From positions 9,564-19,516 of the forward strand of contig DOCA01000110.1 of NCBI GenBank assembly GCA_003503995.1: DNA of 9,953 nucleotides, in the 5' to 3' direction. Below, piece by piece: positions 1 to 6,160 of this stretch. Below the pieces are notes generated by a model. The model was given only the letters and a program-made list of their open reading frames with translations. It made no database searches and was not told where the DNA came from. How positions within the stretch are numbered: position 1 is the first letter of the stretch; each line of letters opens with the position of its first letter. A program made the position numbers and the translations under genes. This DNA is from Holosporales bacterium (GTDB taxonomy: Bacteria > Pseudomonadota > Alphaproteobacteria > Caedimonadales > UBA9215).

Positions 1-141
1 GGAACTCTCCAAGAAGTGGATGATGAAAAAGTAGTTTTAGTGCTTGGTGAGAACGATATAACGCCTGATGGCAGCACGTCTGTTGAGATCTTTTATGATC
101 AGATTCAACGGGCAAAATTAAACCCTGATTTTAAAATTTAG
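1..141 (+). CDS. rimP: Ribosome maturation factor RimP, C-terminal fragment (5' end outside window)
   Basis: Reading frame 1 is open from the first base to a TAG at 139-141, giving the last 46 residues of a protein that begins upstream of the window. The fragment has a beta-rich stretch (EKVVLVLGEND) and ends with an IFYDQIQRAKLNPDF-type tail. This resembles the RimP C-terminal domain, whose last helix usually reads I.KA.L.P.F. RimP helps assemble the 30S subunit and acts in the cytoplasm. Its position directly before nusA is the standard order in Proteobacteria and supports the call. The stop codon overlaps the Shine-Dalgarno of nusA. The identification rests on a short tail plus gene order. 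Confidence 0.85.
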   Translation, partial: GTLQEVDDEKVVLVLGENDITPDGSTSVEIFYDQIQRAKLNPDFKI

Positions 142-145
142 GAGA
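140..145 (+). promoter_or_regulatory. Ribosome binding site of nusA
   Basis: AGGAGA at 140-145 starts inside the rimP stop codon (139-141) and lies 7 bases before the ATG at 153. It favours that ATG over the next in-frame one at 165, which would be about 19 bases away. The overlap with the rimP stop suggests that the two genes are translationally coupled. Confidence 0.75.
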
Positions 146-152
146 CAAAAAA

Positions 153-1715
153 ATGGTAGCAAGCATGAAAACAGAGATTTTAGGTGTTGCAGATGCGGTA
201 GCTCGTGAAAAAGGAATTGACCGCGAAGTTATTATTTCTGCAATGGAAGTCGCTATTCAAAAGGCAAGCCGAGCAAAATATGGTCACGATCGCGATGTAC
301 GCACGACCATTGACCGAGAGACGGGTGAAATTGTTATGCATGCTTACCGTGAAGTTGTTGAAGAAGTTGAAAACGAAAGTGCTCAATTGACTTTGGAAGA
401 TGCGCGCCGTCTTAAGTCTGATATTGAAATTGGTGAGTTTATTGTGGATGACTTGCCGCCTTTTGATTTTGGTCGTGTGGCTGCCCAAACGGCAAAACAA
501 GTTATTTTTCAGCAAGTTAGAGAAGCAGAACGCTCTCGTCAGTATGAAGAATACAAGGATCGTGTTGGTGAAATTATCAATGTTGTTGTCAAGCGTGTTG
601 AATTTGGAAACGTGATGGTTGAGTTGGGCCAGGCTGAGGGTATCATTATGCGCGATAAGCTTATTCCAAGAGAAGCTGTGCGTGTAGGAGATCGTATTAG
701 GGCTTATATTGAAGATGTTCGCCCAGAGCCCCGTGGATCTCAAGTGTTTTTATCAAGAACTCATCCGCAATTCTTGGCTAAACTGTTTACTCAAGAAGTG
801 CCTGAAATTTATGATGGCCAAATTGAAATCAAGGCTGTTGCTCGTGATCCAGGAAGTCGCGCTAAATTCTCTGTTTATGTGGGGGATAAAAGTATTGATC
901 CTGTTGGGGCTTGTGTTGGTATGCGAGGAAGTCGTGTGCAAAACATTGTAACCGAGCTCCAAGGCGAAAAGGTTGATATTATTCCTTGGTCTGATAATCC
1001 GGCTGTTTTCATTGTGAATGCTATGGTGCCAGCAGAAGTTTCTAAAGTTGTTTTGGATGAAGAGGCAGGAAAGGTCGATGTGATTGTTCCTGATGACCAA
1101 TTGAGTCTTGCTATTGGACGACGTGGACAGAATGTACGCCTTGCTAGTATTTTGACTGGGTGGAACCTTGATGTAAGCTCTGAAACGCAAGAGTCTGAGC
1201 GTCGTGCGGCGGAGGTCAAAGAAATTTCAGCAATCTTTATTGAAGCAATGGATATTGATGATGTGATTGCCCACCTTTTGATTAGCGAAGGCTTTAAGCA
1301 TATTGAAGAAATTGCCATGGTGCCTTTGGAAGACCTGACAGGTATTGAAGGTTTTGAAGAGGAGCTTGCACAAGAGCTACAAAATCGAGCAAAGGCTTAT
1401 GTAAAAGCTCTTGAAGAAAAACATGCGAAGAAATTAAAAAGCTTGGGTGTAGCTGATGATTTGGCTGGGTTTGATGTTTTGTCCAAAGAGCGTCTTGTGA
1501 TGTTGGCTGAAAAGGGTATTAAAACCCTTGATGATTTTGCTGATCTTGCAGGAGATGAGCTTGTTGATTTAATTGATAATTTGTCTGTGCGTGATGCAAA
1601 TGCTTTGATTATGAAAGCACGCGAGCATTGGTTTGCAGAAGAAGATGCAGCAAAAGCTGCGGCCGAAGCAGAGGAAGCTGTAGTGGCAGAACAATCTTCT
1701 TCTGATGAAGTTTAG
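153..1715 (+). CDS. nusA: Transcription termination/antitermination factor NusA
   Basis: The product is 520 residues, normal for alphaproteobacterial NusA. NusA binds RNA polymerase and nascent RNA, and it modulates pausing, intrinsic and Rho-dependent termination, and rRNA antitermination. In order, the sequence shows an N-terminal RNAP-binding domain (about 1-130), an S1 domain (about 135-203, from GEIINVVVKRVEFG), KH1 with DPVGACVGMRGSRVQ (249-263) and KH2 with SLAIGRRGQNVRLAS (318-332). These are followed by two helix-hairpin-helix acidic repeats (about 365-415 and 435-490, with LTGIEGFEEELA and LGVADDLAGFDVLSKE), then an acidic and alanine-rich tail. The start at 153 is chosen because of the AGGAGA 7 bases upstream; an in-frame ATG at 165 is the alternative. 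The gene sits between rimP and infB as in most Proteobacteria. No key motif is missing. Confidence 0.98.
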   Translation: MVASMKTEILGVADAVAREKGIDREVIISAMEVAIQKASRAKYGHDRDVRTTIDRETGEIVMHAYREVVEEVENESAQLTLEDARRLKSDIEIGEFIVDDLPPFDFGRVAAQTAKQVIFQQVREAERSRQYEEYKDRVGEIINVVVKRVEFGNVMVELGQAEGIIMRDKLIPREAVRVGDRIRAYIEDVRPEPRGSQVFLSRTHPQFLAKLFTQEVPEIYDGQIEIKAVARDPGSRAKFSVYVGDKSIDPVGACVGMRGSRVQNIVTELQGEKVDIIPWSDNPAVFIVNAMVPAEVSKVVLDEEAGKVDVIVPDDQLSLAIGRRGQNVRLASILTGWNLDVSSETQESERRAAEVKEISAIFIEAMDIDDVIAHLLISEGFKHIEEIAMVPLEDLTGIEGFEEELAQELQNRAKAYVKALEEKHAKKLKSLGVADDLAGFDVLSKERLVMLAEKGIKTLDDFADLAGDELVDLIDNLSVRDANALIMKAREHWFAEEDAAKAAAEAEEAVVAEQSSSDEV

Positions 1716-1806
1716 TCCTGTGACAACTAAGAGTGTAAGATTTGCATTCGCACCCATTGTGCGGTATGTATGGTGAATAAAATGTAACGGAAAGCGTAGA
1801 GAAAAA
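1716..1806 (+). other. nusA-infB spacer with small hairpin; no ylxR gene
   Basis: Many alphaproteobacteria carry ylxR (DUF448) between nusA and infB. This 91-base gap has no room for it, and I see no remnant. It does hold a short inverted repeat, CGCAC (1749-1753) and GTGCG (1759-1763) around a 5-base loop, extendable by one T-G pair. No T-run follows, so it is not an intrinsic terminator. An ATG at 1770 opens only a five-codon frame. The hairpin may be incidental or may affect mRNA stability. Confidence 0.45.
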
Positions 1807-4329
1807 ATGGCGGATCAAGATAATAAGACAGATCAAAAAAAGACCCTTAGTCTGTCCTCTAAAAAATTAGAGCTGACAAAGACGGTTGATGCTGGAAAAA
1901 TTCGCCAGAGTTTCTCCCATGGACGCAGCAAGGCTGTGACCTTTGAAGTTAAGAAAAAAAGAGTCATTGGAAAAGAGTCTGATGCAGCGTCTGGCGCCGC
2001 CTTAAGTGATGCTGAGCTTGCAAAGCGTAAGCGTATTTTGGAAATGGCTCAAGCTGGTGACGAAAAGAAAGCTGAAGAGCAACGTCTTCTGAATGAAGCA
2101 GATGCAAAACGCCAACAAGATTTAACGGAACGTCAAAAACAAAGCGAACAAGACGAAGTTGAGGCTCTTGCGGTAAAAGAGCATGCTGAAAAAGAAGCTG
2201 CAGAAGCAAAACGTCTTGAAGAAGAAAAGCGCGCCGAGCAGGAAGCTGCACAGAAAGCAACTAAAAGTCGAGCATCTGCACCAGTAGATGACCCTCTTTC
2301 TGTTGCTCCCTCACTTGATACGGGGCCTCTTGCAGGCGGTCGTGTAAAATCTTCTTTAAAGAAGAGCGATGATGATTCTGAAAGTGATAAAAAATCTCGT
2401 AAGACCCTTTCTCTTGGTAAGAAAAACAAGCATAAGCCTGTTGTGTATTCCGTACAAGATGCCATGGCTGCTGGAGACGATGATGGTCGCCAACGAAGTG
2501 ATGCAGCAAGACGTCGGGCAAAAGAGAAAAAATTAGCCCAACAAAGTGGGATGCAAGATAGCAAGACACAAGTCCGTGACATTGTGGTGCCGGAGGTTAT
2601 TACGGTTCAAGAGCTTTCCAACCGAATGGCTGTGAGAGCAGGTGAAATCATTAAGAAACTAATGAGCCTTGGTGTTATGGCGACCCTTAACCAAAATATT
2701 GACGCTGATACGGCCGAATTAATTGTGACGGAGTTTGGTCATAAAATTATCCGTGTGTCCGATGCAGATGTGGAAGAAGGCTTGTTGCCTCAAGATGACC
2801 CTAAAAAGTTGCAAGAGCCAAGAGCGCCTGTGGTGACTGTTATGGGGCACGTTGATCATGGTAAAACATCCTTATTGGATGCCATTCGTAAGACCGATGT
2901 TGTGACAGGCGAGTCTGGTGGTATTACTCAACACATTGGTGCGTATCAGGTTCAATTAGCTTCTGATAAAAAAATCACATTTATTGATACACCAGGTCAC
3001 GCGGCCTTTTCTGAGATGCGTGCTCGAGGAGCGGATGTCACAGATATTGTTATTCTTGTTGTGGCTGCTGATGATGGTATTAAAGAGCAAACCGTTGAAG
3101 CTATCAACCATGCTAAGGCTGCAGGTGTTCCCATTATCATTGCTATTAATAAGATGGATAAACCAGGTGCTGACCCAAGCCGGGTGCGGAGCGAACTGTT
3201 GACCCATGAACTTGTAACCGAAGAAATGGGTGGTGATATTCAAACCGTTGAAGTTTCCGCGAAACAAGGTTTAAATATTGATAAACTTGAAGAAGCTGTT
3301 TTGTTACAAGCTGAAATTTTGGAACTTGGTGCAAATCCGAACCGTGATGCCATTGGTTCTGTTGTTGAATCTCGTATTGAAAAAGGTCGAGGTGCTGTTG
3401 CAACGGTTTTGGTCCAACGAGGAACCCTTAAAGTTGGCGATATTTTTGTTGCTGGTTCTGAATGGGGCAAGGTCAGAGCTCTTATTGATGATAAGGGTAA
3501 GCAAATCAAGAAAGCTACACCGGCTATGCCTGTCGAAGTTCTTGGTTTTTCTGGGGCACCTATTCCAGGTGATTCTTTCGTTGTCGTTGACGATGAGGCT
3601 CGTGCTCGGGATGTTGCTGAATACCGTGCTCAAAAAGAAAAAGACCGTAAAGCCATTAAAATGCGCAAGGCTTCTATGGACCTGTTGATGCAAGGTTCTT
3701 CTGATACAGAAAGAAAAACACTTTCTGTGATTATTAAGTCCGATGTTCAGGGATCCGTTGAGGCAATCATGGGGAGTTTTGATAAAATTCCAAGTGATGA
3801 AGTGGAGATTCGCGTTTTACATACAGGAGTTGGTGGTATTAACGAAAGTGATATTACTTTGGCTCAAACAACCAATGCATTTGTGGTTGGTTTTAATGTG
3901 CGTTCAAACCCACAAGCCCGCCAACTTGCCGCAAAAGAAAATATTGAAATCCGTTATTATTCAATTATTTATGATGTAATTGACGATATTAAGAAGATTG
4001 TTAGCGGTCTTTTGACGCCCGAGAAACGAGAAGATTTCCTTGGCTATGCTGAAATCCGTGAAGTCTTTAACATCACGAAGGTTGGTAAGGTTGCTGGTTG
4101 TTATGTGACCAGTGGTCTTGTGAAACGTGGCGCCAAGGTTCGCTTGCTCCGCGATAACGTTGTTATTCACGAAGGCTCTCTTAAAACCCTCAAACGCTTT
4201 AAGGACGAAGTCAAAGAGGCTAAAGAGGGTTACGAATGTGGTATGGCCTTTGAGAATTATAATGATATTCGACCTAAAGATGTGATAGAGTGCTTTGAAG
4301 TTCAAGAAATTGCAAGAACTATAGAGTAA
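1807..4329 (+). CDS. infB: Translation initiation factor IF-2
   Basis: This 840-residue GTPase places fMet-tRNA on the 30S subunit and promotes subunit joining. The N terminus has a KTLSL motif at 12-16 and a TVDAGKIRQSFSHGRSKAV segment typical of alphaproteobacterial IF2. Next comes a long Lys/Glu/Ala-rich, probably coiled-coil stretch (about 65-155), then a second KTLSL (199-203) and a conserved IF2_N fold (about 261-315). All G-domain motifs are intact: G1 GHVDHGKT (347-354), G2 GGITQHIG (371-378), G3 DTPGH (394-398), G4 NKMD (448-451) and G5 SAK. Domain II follows, then domain III/IV ending in VIECFEVQEIARTIE. The ATG at 1807 is preceded only by a weak purine-rich sequence (GGAAAG near 1789 and AGAG near 1798). 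The gene is followed by rbfA after 19 bases. Internal starts giving shorter isoforms, known in enterobacteria, cannot be judged here. Confidence 0.98.
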   Translation: MADQDNKTDQKKTLSLSSKKLELTKTVDAGKIRQSFSHGRSKAVTFEVKKKRVIGKESDAASGAALSDAELAKRKRILEMAQAGDEKKAEEQRLLNEADAKRQQDLTERQKQSEQDEVEALAVKEHAEKEAAEAKRLEEEKRAEQEAAQKATKSRASAPVDDPLSVAPSLDTGPLAGGRVKSSLKKSDDDSESDKKSRKTLSLGKKNKHKPVVYSVQDAMAAGDDDGRQRSDAARRRAKEKKLAQQSGMQDSKTQVRDIVVPEVITVQELSNRMAVRAGEIIKKLMSLGVMATLNQNIDADTAELIVTEFGHKIIRVSDADVEEGLLPQDDPKKLQEPRAPVVTVMGHVDHGKTSLLDAIRKTDVVTGESGGITQHIGAYQVQLASDKKITFIDTPGHAAFSEMRARGADVTDIVILVVAADDGIKEQTVEAINHAKAAGVPIIIAINKMDKPGADPSRVRSELLTHELVTEEMGGDIQTVEVSAKQGLNIDKLEEAVLLQAEILELGANPNRDAIGSVVESRIEKGRGAVATVLVQRGTLKVGDIFVAGSEWGKVRALIDDKGKQIKKATPAMPVEVLGFSGAPIPGDSFVVVDDEARARDVAEYRAQKEKDRKAIKMRKASMDLLMQGSSDTERKTLSVIIKSDVQGSVEAIMGSFDKIPSDEVEIRVLHTGVGGINESDITLAQTTNAFVVGFNVRSNPQARQLAAKENIEIRYYSIIYDVIDDIKKIVSGLLTPEKREDFLGYAEIREVFNITKVGKVAGCYVTSGLVKRGAKVRLLRDNVVIHEGSLKTLKRFKDEVKEAKEGYECGMAFENYNDIRPKDVIECFEVQEIARTIE

Positions 4330-4348
4330 ACTTAGAGTATTTGATAGT

Positions 4349-4771
4349 ATGACATTGTTTTCAAAGACATCAACGGGCCCCAGCCAACGTCAACTTAAGG
4401 TTGGGGAACAAATTCGCCACATTATTAGCGAAATTCTAACCCGTTCTGATTTCCATAGCTCAGTCTTGGCTAAAGCACATGTGTGTATTGGCGAAGTGCG
4501 TATGAGTCCTGATTTACGTCATGGCCGTGCCTATGTCACGTCTATTATGGGCGAAAATATGACTGAGGCTACTAAGGTTCTCAATGAGAATGAATATCAA
4601 ATTCGTAAAGTCCTTTCTAAGGAACTAACGATGAAGTTTCTCCCGCGGATTCGCTTTGTCGAAGATGAGTCTTTTTATGAAGCCAATAAAATCAATTCTA
4701 TTTTGGTGTCGACTCATGTTTCTCAAGATATTGAGGAGCCAACAGTCACCCCTCCTTTAGCAGCGGACTAA
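4349..4771 (+). CDS. rbfA: 30S ribosome-binding factor RbfA
   Basis: The 140-residue product matches RbfA, a cold-shock-related 30S maturation factor that binds near the 5' helix of 16S rRNA. Family features run along the whole length. RQLKVGEQIRHIISEIL forms the first helix, VCIGEVRMSPDLRHGRAYVTSIM the central strands of the KH-like fold, and LTMKFLPRIRFVEDESFYEANKINSIL the C-terminal strand and helix. A short polar tail (EEPTVTPPLAAD) follows. The Shine-Dalgarno is weak (TTAGAG region near 4331), so translation may depend on infB. No other in-frame start is plausible, because a TGA interrupts the frame of the upstream TTG. The TAA stop at 4769-4771 directly abuts the truB start in the same frame. 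Confidence 0.95.
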   Translation: MTLFSKTSTGPSQRQLKVGEQIRHIISEILTRSDFHSSVLAKAHVCIGEVRMSPDLRHGRAYVTSIMGENMTEATKVLNENEYQIRKVLSKELTMKFLPRIRFVEDESFYEANKINSILVSTHVSQDIEEPTVTPPLAAD

Positions 4772-5698
4772 GTGTTATTGAGTGATTCTATTTCAAAATT
4801 AATACCCTATGATGGCTGGTTGGTTTTATACAAACCCATTGGCCCCACGTCTTTTGATATGGTCAAGCAAGTTCGCCGTCTTTTTCCCCGCAAAACAAAA
4901 ATTGGTCACGGTGGAACTCTTGATCCCCTAGCAGAAGGTATTTTACCTATTGCCATCGGAGAAGCGACAAAAACCGTTGATTATCTTATGGATGAGAAAA
5001 AAGAATATATCTTTGAGGTTTGTTGGGGGGAACAACGGGAAACCGATGATCTTGAAGGAGAAGTTTTGCACCGCTCTTCCAATCGACCAACTCAAAAAGA
5101 TATCGAAGAAATTTTACCCCGCTTCATTGGCCCTCTTGATCAATTGCCCCCTTTATATTCTGCTAAGAAAATTGAGGGCAAGCGTGCATGTGATCTTATG
5201 CGAGAAGGAAAAGGGGTTGTTTTAAAGCCTTCTTCCATTACTGTCTTTTCCTTAGAGATCCTTTCCCATACACCCGATAAAACCCTTTTCAAGGCTTTGT
5301 GTTCTAAGGGAACATACATCCGTTCTCTTGCCCGAGATATGGGGCAAATCCTTGACTGTTATGGATATGCCGTGTCTATTAAGCGCTCTCAGGTAGGGGC
5401 CATGTCCTTAGAAAATGCTTTATCGCTAGAAAAACTTGCAGTTTTGGAAAAAGACGGTATATTGGGTGAGATGATACGACCCATCCAGGCAGTTCTGGCC
5501 GACATCCCGGCTGTTTTGGTTACGCCTGATCAGGAGAAAAAACTCCGTTATGGTCAGGCCGTGGTGTATCTGCAACATGACTTAATTCTAACGGATCAAA
5601 TTTGTGCTTTGTGCATTAATGACCAGAATAAAGTGGTTGCAATTGTTGACGTTGATGGACGATCTTTGCGCCCTAAACGTGTTTTTAATATTAAGTAA
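4772..5698 (+). CDS. truB: tRNA pseudouridine(55) synthase TruB
   Basis: TruB converts uridine 55 in the T-loop of nearly all tRNAs to pseudouridine. The 308-residue product has the N-terminal motif GWLVLYKPIGPTSFDMV. It also has the catalytic motif GHGGTLDPLAEGILPIAIGEATK with nucleophile Asp51, then PPLYSAKKIEGKR with the stacking Tyr129, KGTYIRSLARD (179-189), and a small PUA-like C-terminal region (about 245-308). The usual RAY after the GKR motif reads RAC here, a minor change. The start is GTG at 4772, straight after the rbfA TAA and in the same frame. A TTG at 4778 is the only close alternative, and the next in-frame Met lies inside the conserved domain. No clear Shine-Dalgarno is seen, so coupled reinitiation after rbfA is likely. 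rpsO follows after 15 bases. Confidence 0.96.
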   Translation: MLLSDSISKLIPYDGWLVLYKPIGPTSFDMVKQVRRLFPRKTKIGHGGTLDPLAEGILPIAIGEATKTVDYLMDEKKEYIFEVCWGEQRETDDLEGEVLHRSSNRPTQKDIEEILPRFIGPLDQLPPLYSAKKIEGKRACDLMREGKGVVLKPSSITVFSLEILSHTPDKTLFKALCSKGTYIRSLARDMGQILDCYGYAVSIKRSQVGAMSLENALSLEKLAVLEKDGILGEMIRPIQAVLADIPAVLVTPDQEKKLRYGQAVVYLQHDLILTDQICALCINDQNKVVAIVDVDGRSLRPKRVFNIK

Positions 5699-5703
5699 TC
5701 GAA

Positions 5704-5707
5704 AGGA
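5704..5707 (+). promoter_or_regulatory. Ribosome binding site of rpsO, decides the start
   Basis: AGGA at 5704-5707 lies 3 bases before ATG 5711, 6 before ATG 5714 and 12 before ATG 5720. Spacing favours 5714, which also gives the family's usual 89 residues with an MSxxxERK start. The three closely spaced ATGs make the exact start uncertain by one residue. Confidence 0.65.
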
Positions 5708-5713
5708 ATAATG

Positions 5714-5983
5714 ATGTCGATGTTACCAGAACGCAAAAATACCCTTATTAAAGAATATGCGACGAAAGAAGGCGATACAGGTTCTCCTGAAGTTCAAGTT
5801 GCTGTGCTAACAGAGCACATTTTGAATTTAACAGAACACATGAAAGAGCATAAAAAAGATGTTCACTCACGTCGTGGTTTGCTTATGAAAGTGAACAAGC
5901 GCCGTAAATTACTAGATTACCTAAAGCGTAAAGACGAGAATCGTTACCAAACTCTTATCAAAAGTCTTGGTCTACGTCGCTAA
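5714..5983 (+). CDS. rpsO: 30S ribosomal protein S15 (uS15)
   Basis: S15 is a primary 16S rRNA-binding protein of the 30S platform that forms an inter-subunit bridge. From the ATG at 5714 the product is 89 residues, the standard length. It shows the alphaproteobacterial N terminus (MSMLPERKNTLIKEYATKEG), then DTGSPEVQVAVLTEHI, the HKKDVHSRRGLL rRNA-binding segment, and RRKLLDYLKRKDENRYQTLIKSLGLRR at the end. ATG 5711 would add one Met. In E. coli S15 represses its own translation through its leader. Here only 15 bases separate it from truB, so any such control element would overlap the end of truB; none is visible. No terminator follows, unlike the E. coli rpsO-pnp gap. Confidence 0.98.
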   Translation: MSMLPERKNTLIKEYATKEGDTGSPEVQVAVLTEHILNLTEHMKEHKKDVHSRRGLLMKVNKRRKLLDYLKRKDENRYQTLIKSLGLRR

Positions 5984-6043
5984 TATAACCTGCGCACTTT
6001 GCCATTCCATCGGAGCTGTTCCTTTGGTGTGTAATGAATAGGC

Positions 6044-6127
6044 GCTCTTAATTTTTTCTATACAAGGCTGGAGCTATACAATGTATCTCTGGCGCCATCT
6101 AAGAATATAGAGAAGGAAATTAAGAGC
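6044..6127 (+). promoter_or_regulatory. Long imperfect stem-loop in the pnp leader (likely RNase III/PNPase control site)
   Basis: The outer stem pairs 6044-6057 with 6114-6127, 14 consecutive pairs including two G-U. After a 3-base bulge (6111-6113) it continues with 6058-6062 against 6106-6110 (CTATA/TATAG). Inside sits a second hairpin: 6067-6073 with 6087-6093, and 6076-6079 with 6083-6086 around an AAT loop. No T-run follows, so it is not a terminator. In E. coli the rpsO-pnp spacer carries a long stem that RNase III cuts, after which PNPase represses its own translation. Position and shape here suggest the same role; this is inferred from hand pairing only. Confidence 0.6.
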
Positions 6128-6144
6128 CCTAAAAATAAATAAGA

Positions 6145-6149
6145 AAGGA
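6145..6149 (+). promoter_or_regulatory. Ribosome binding site of pnp, decides the start
   Basis: AAGGA at 6145-6149 is 11 bases before the ATG at 6161 but only 2 bases before an in-frame TTG at 6152. The ATG is therefore the better start. The protein then begins MFKAHKQEIEWGG, matching the usual PNPase N terminus. The site lies 18 bases downstream of the leader stem-loop. Confidence 0.7.
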
Positions 6150-6160
6150 CTTTGAGACAT

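Noticed and set aside
180..743. 187-codon open frame on the minus strand inside nusA
   Set aside because: It lies opposite a clear nusA, is rich in Asn, Phe, Ile and Ser as expected from antisense of an AT-leaning gene, and matches no family I know.
1742..1770. Possible promoter TTGCAT - 17 bases - TATGTA before infB
   Set aside because: Only three of six bases match at each box, and the hairpin sits in the spacer; this is no better than chance.
2133..2582. 149-codon minus-strand frame rich in Ser, Ala and Phe inside infB
   Set aside because: It is the antisense of the Lys/Glu/Ala-rich region of IF2; its composition is explained by the codons on the other strand.
6044..6127. The pnp leader stem-loop read as a terminator of rpsO
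   Set aside because: The right arm is followed by CCTAAAAATAAATAAG with no T-run, so intrinsic termination on the plus strand is unlikely.
6152..6160. TTG at 6152 as the pnp start
   Set aside because: It is only 2 bases from the ribosome binding site, and the family N terminus begins at the ATG at 6161.
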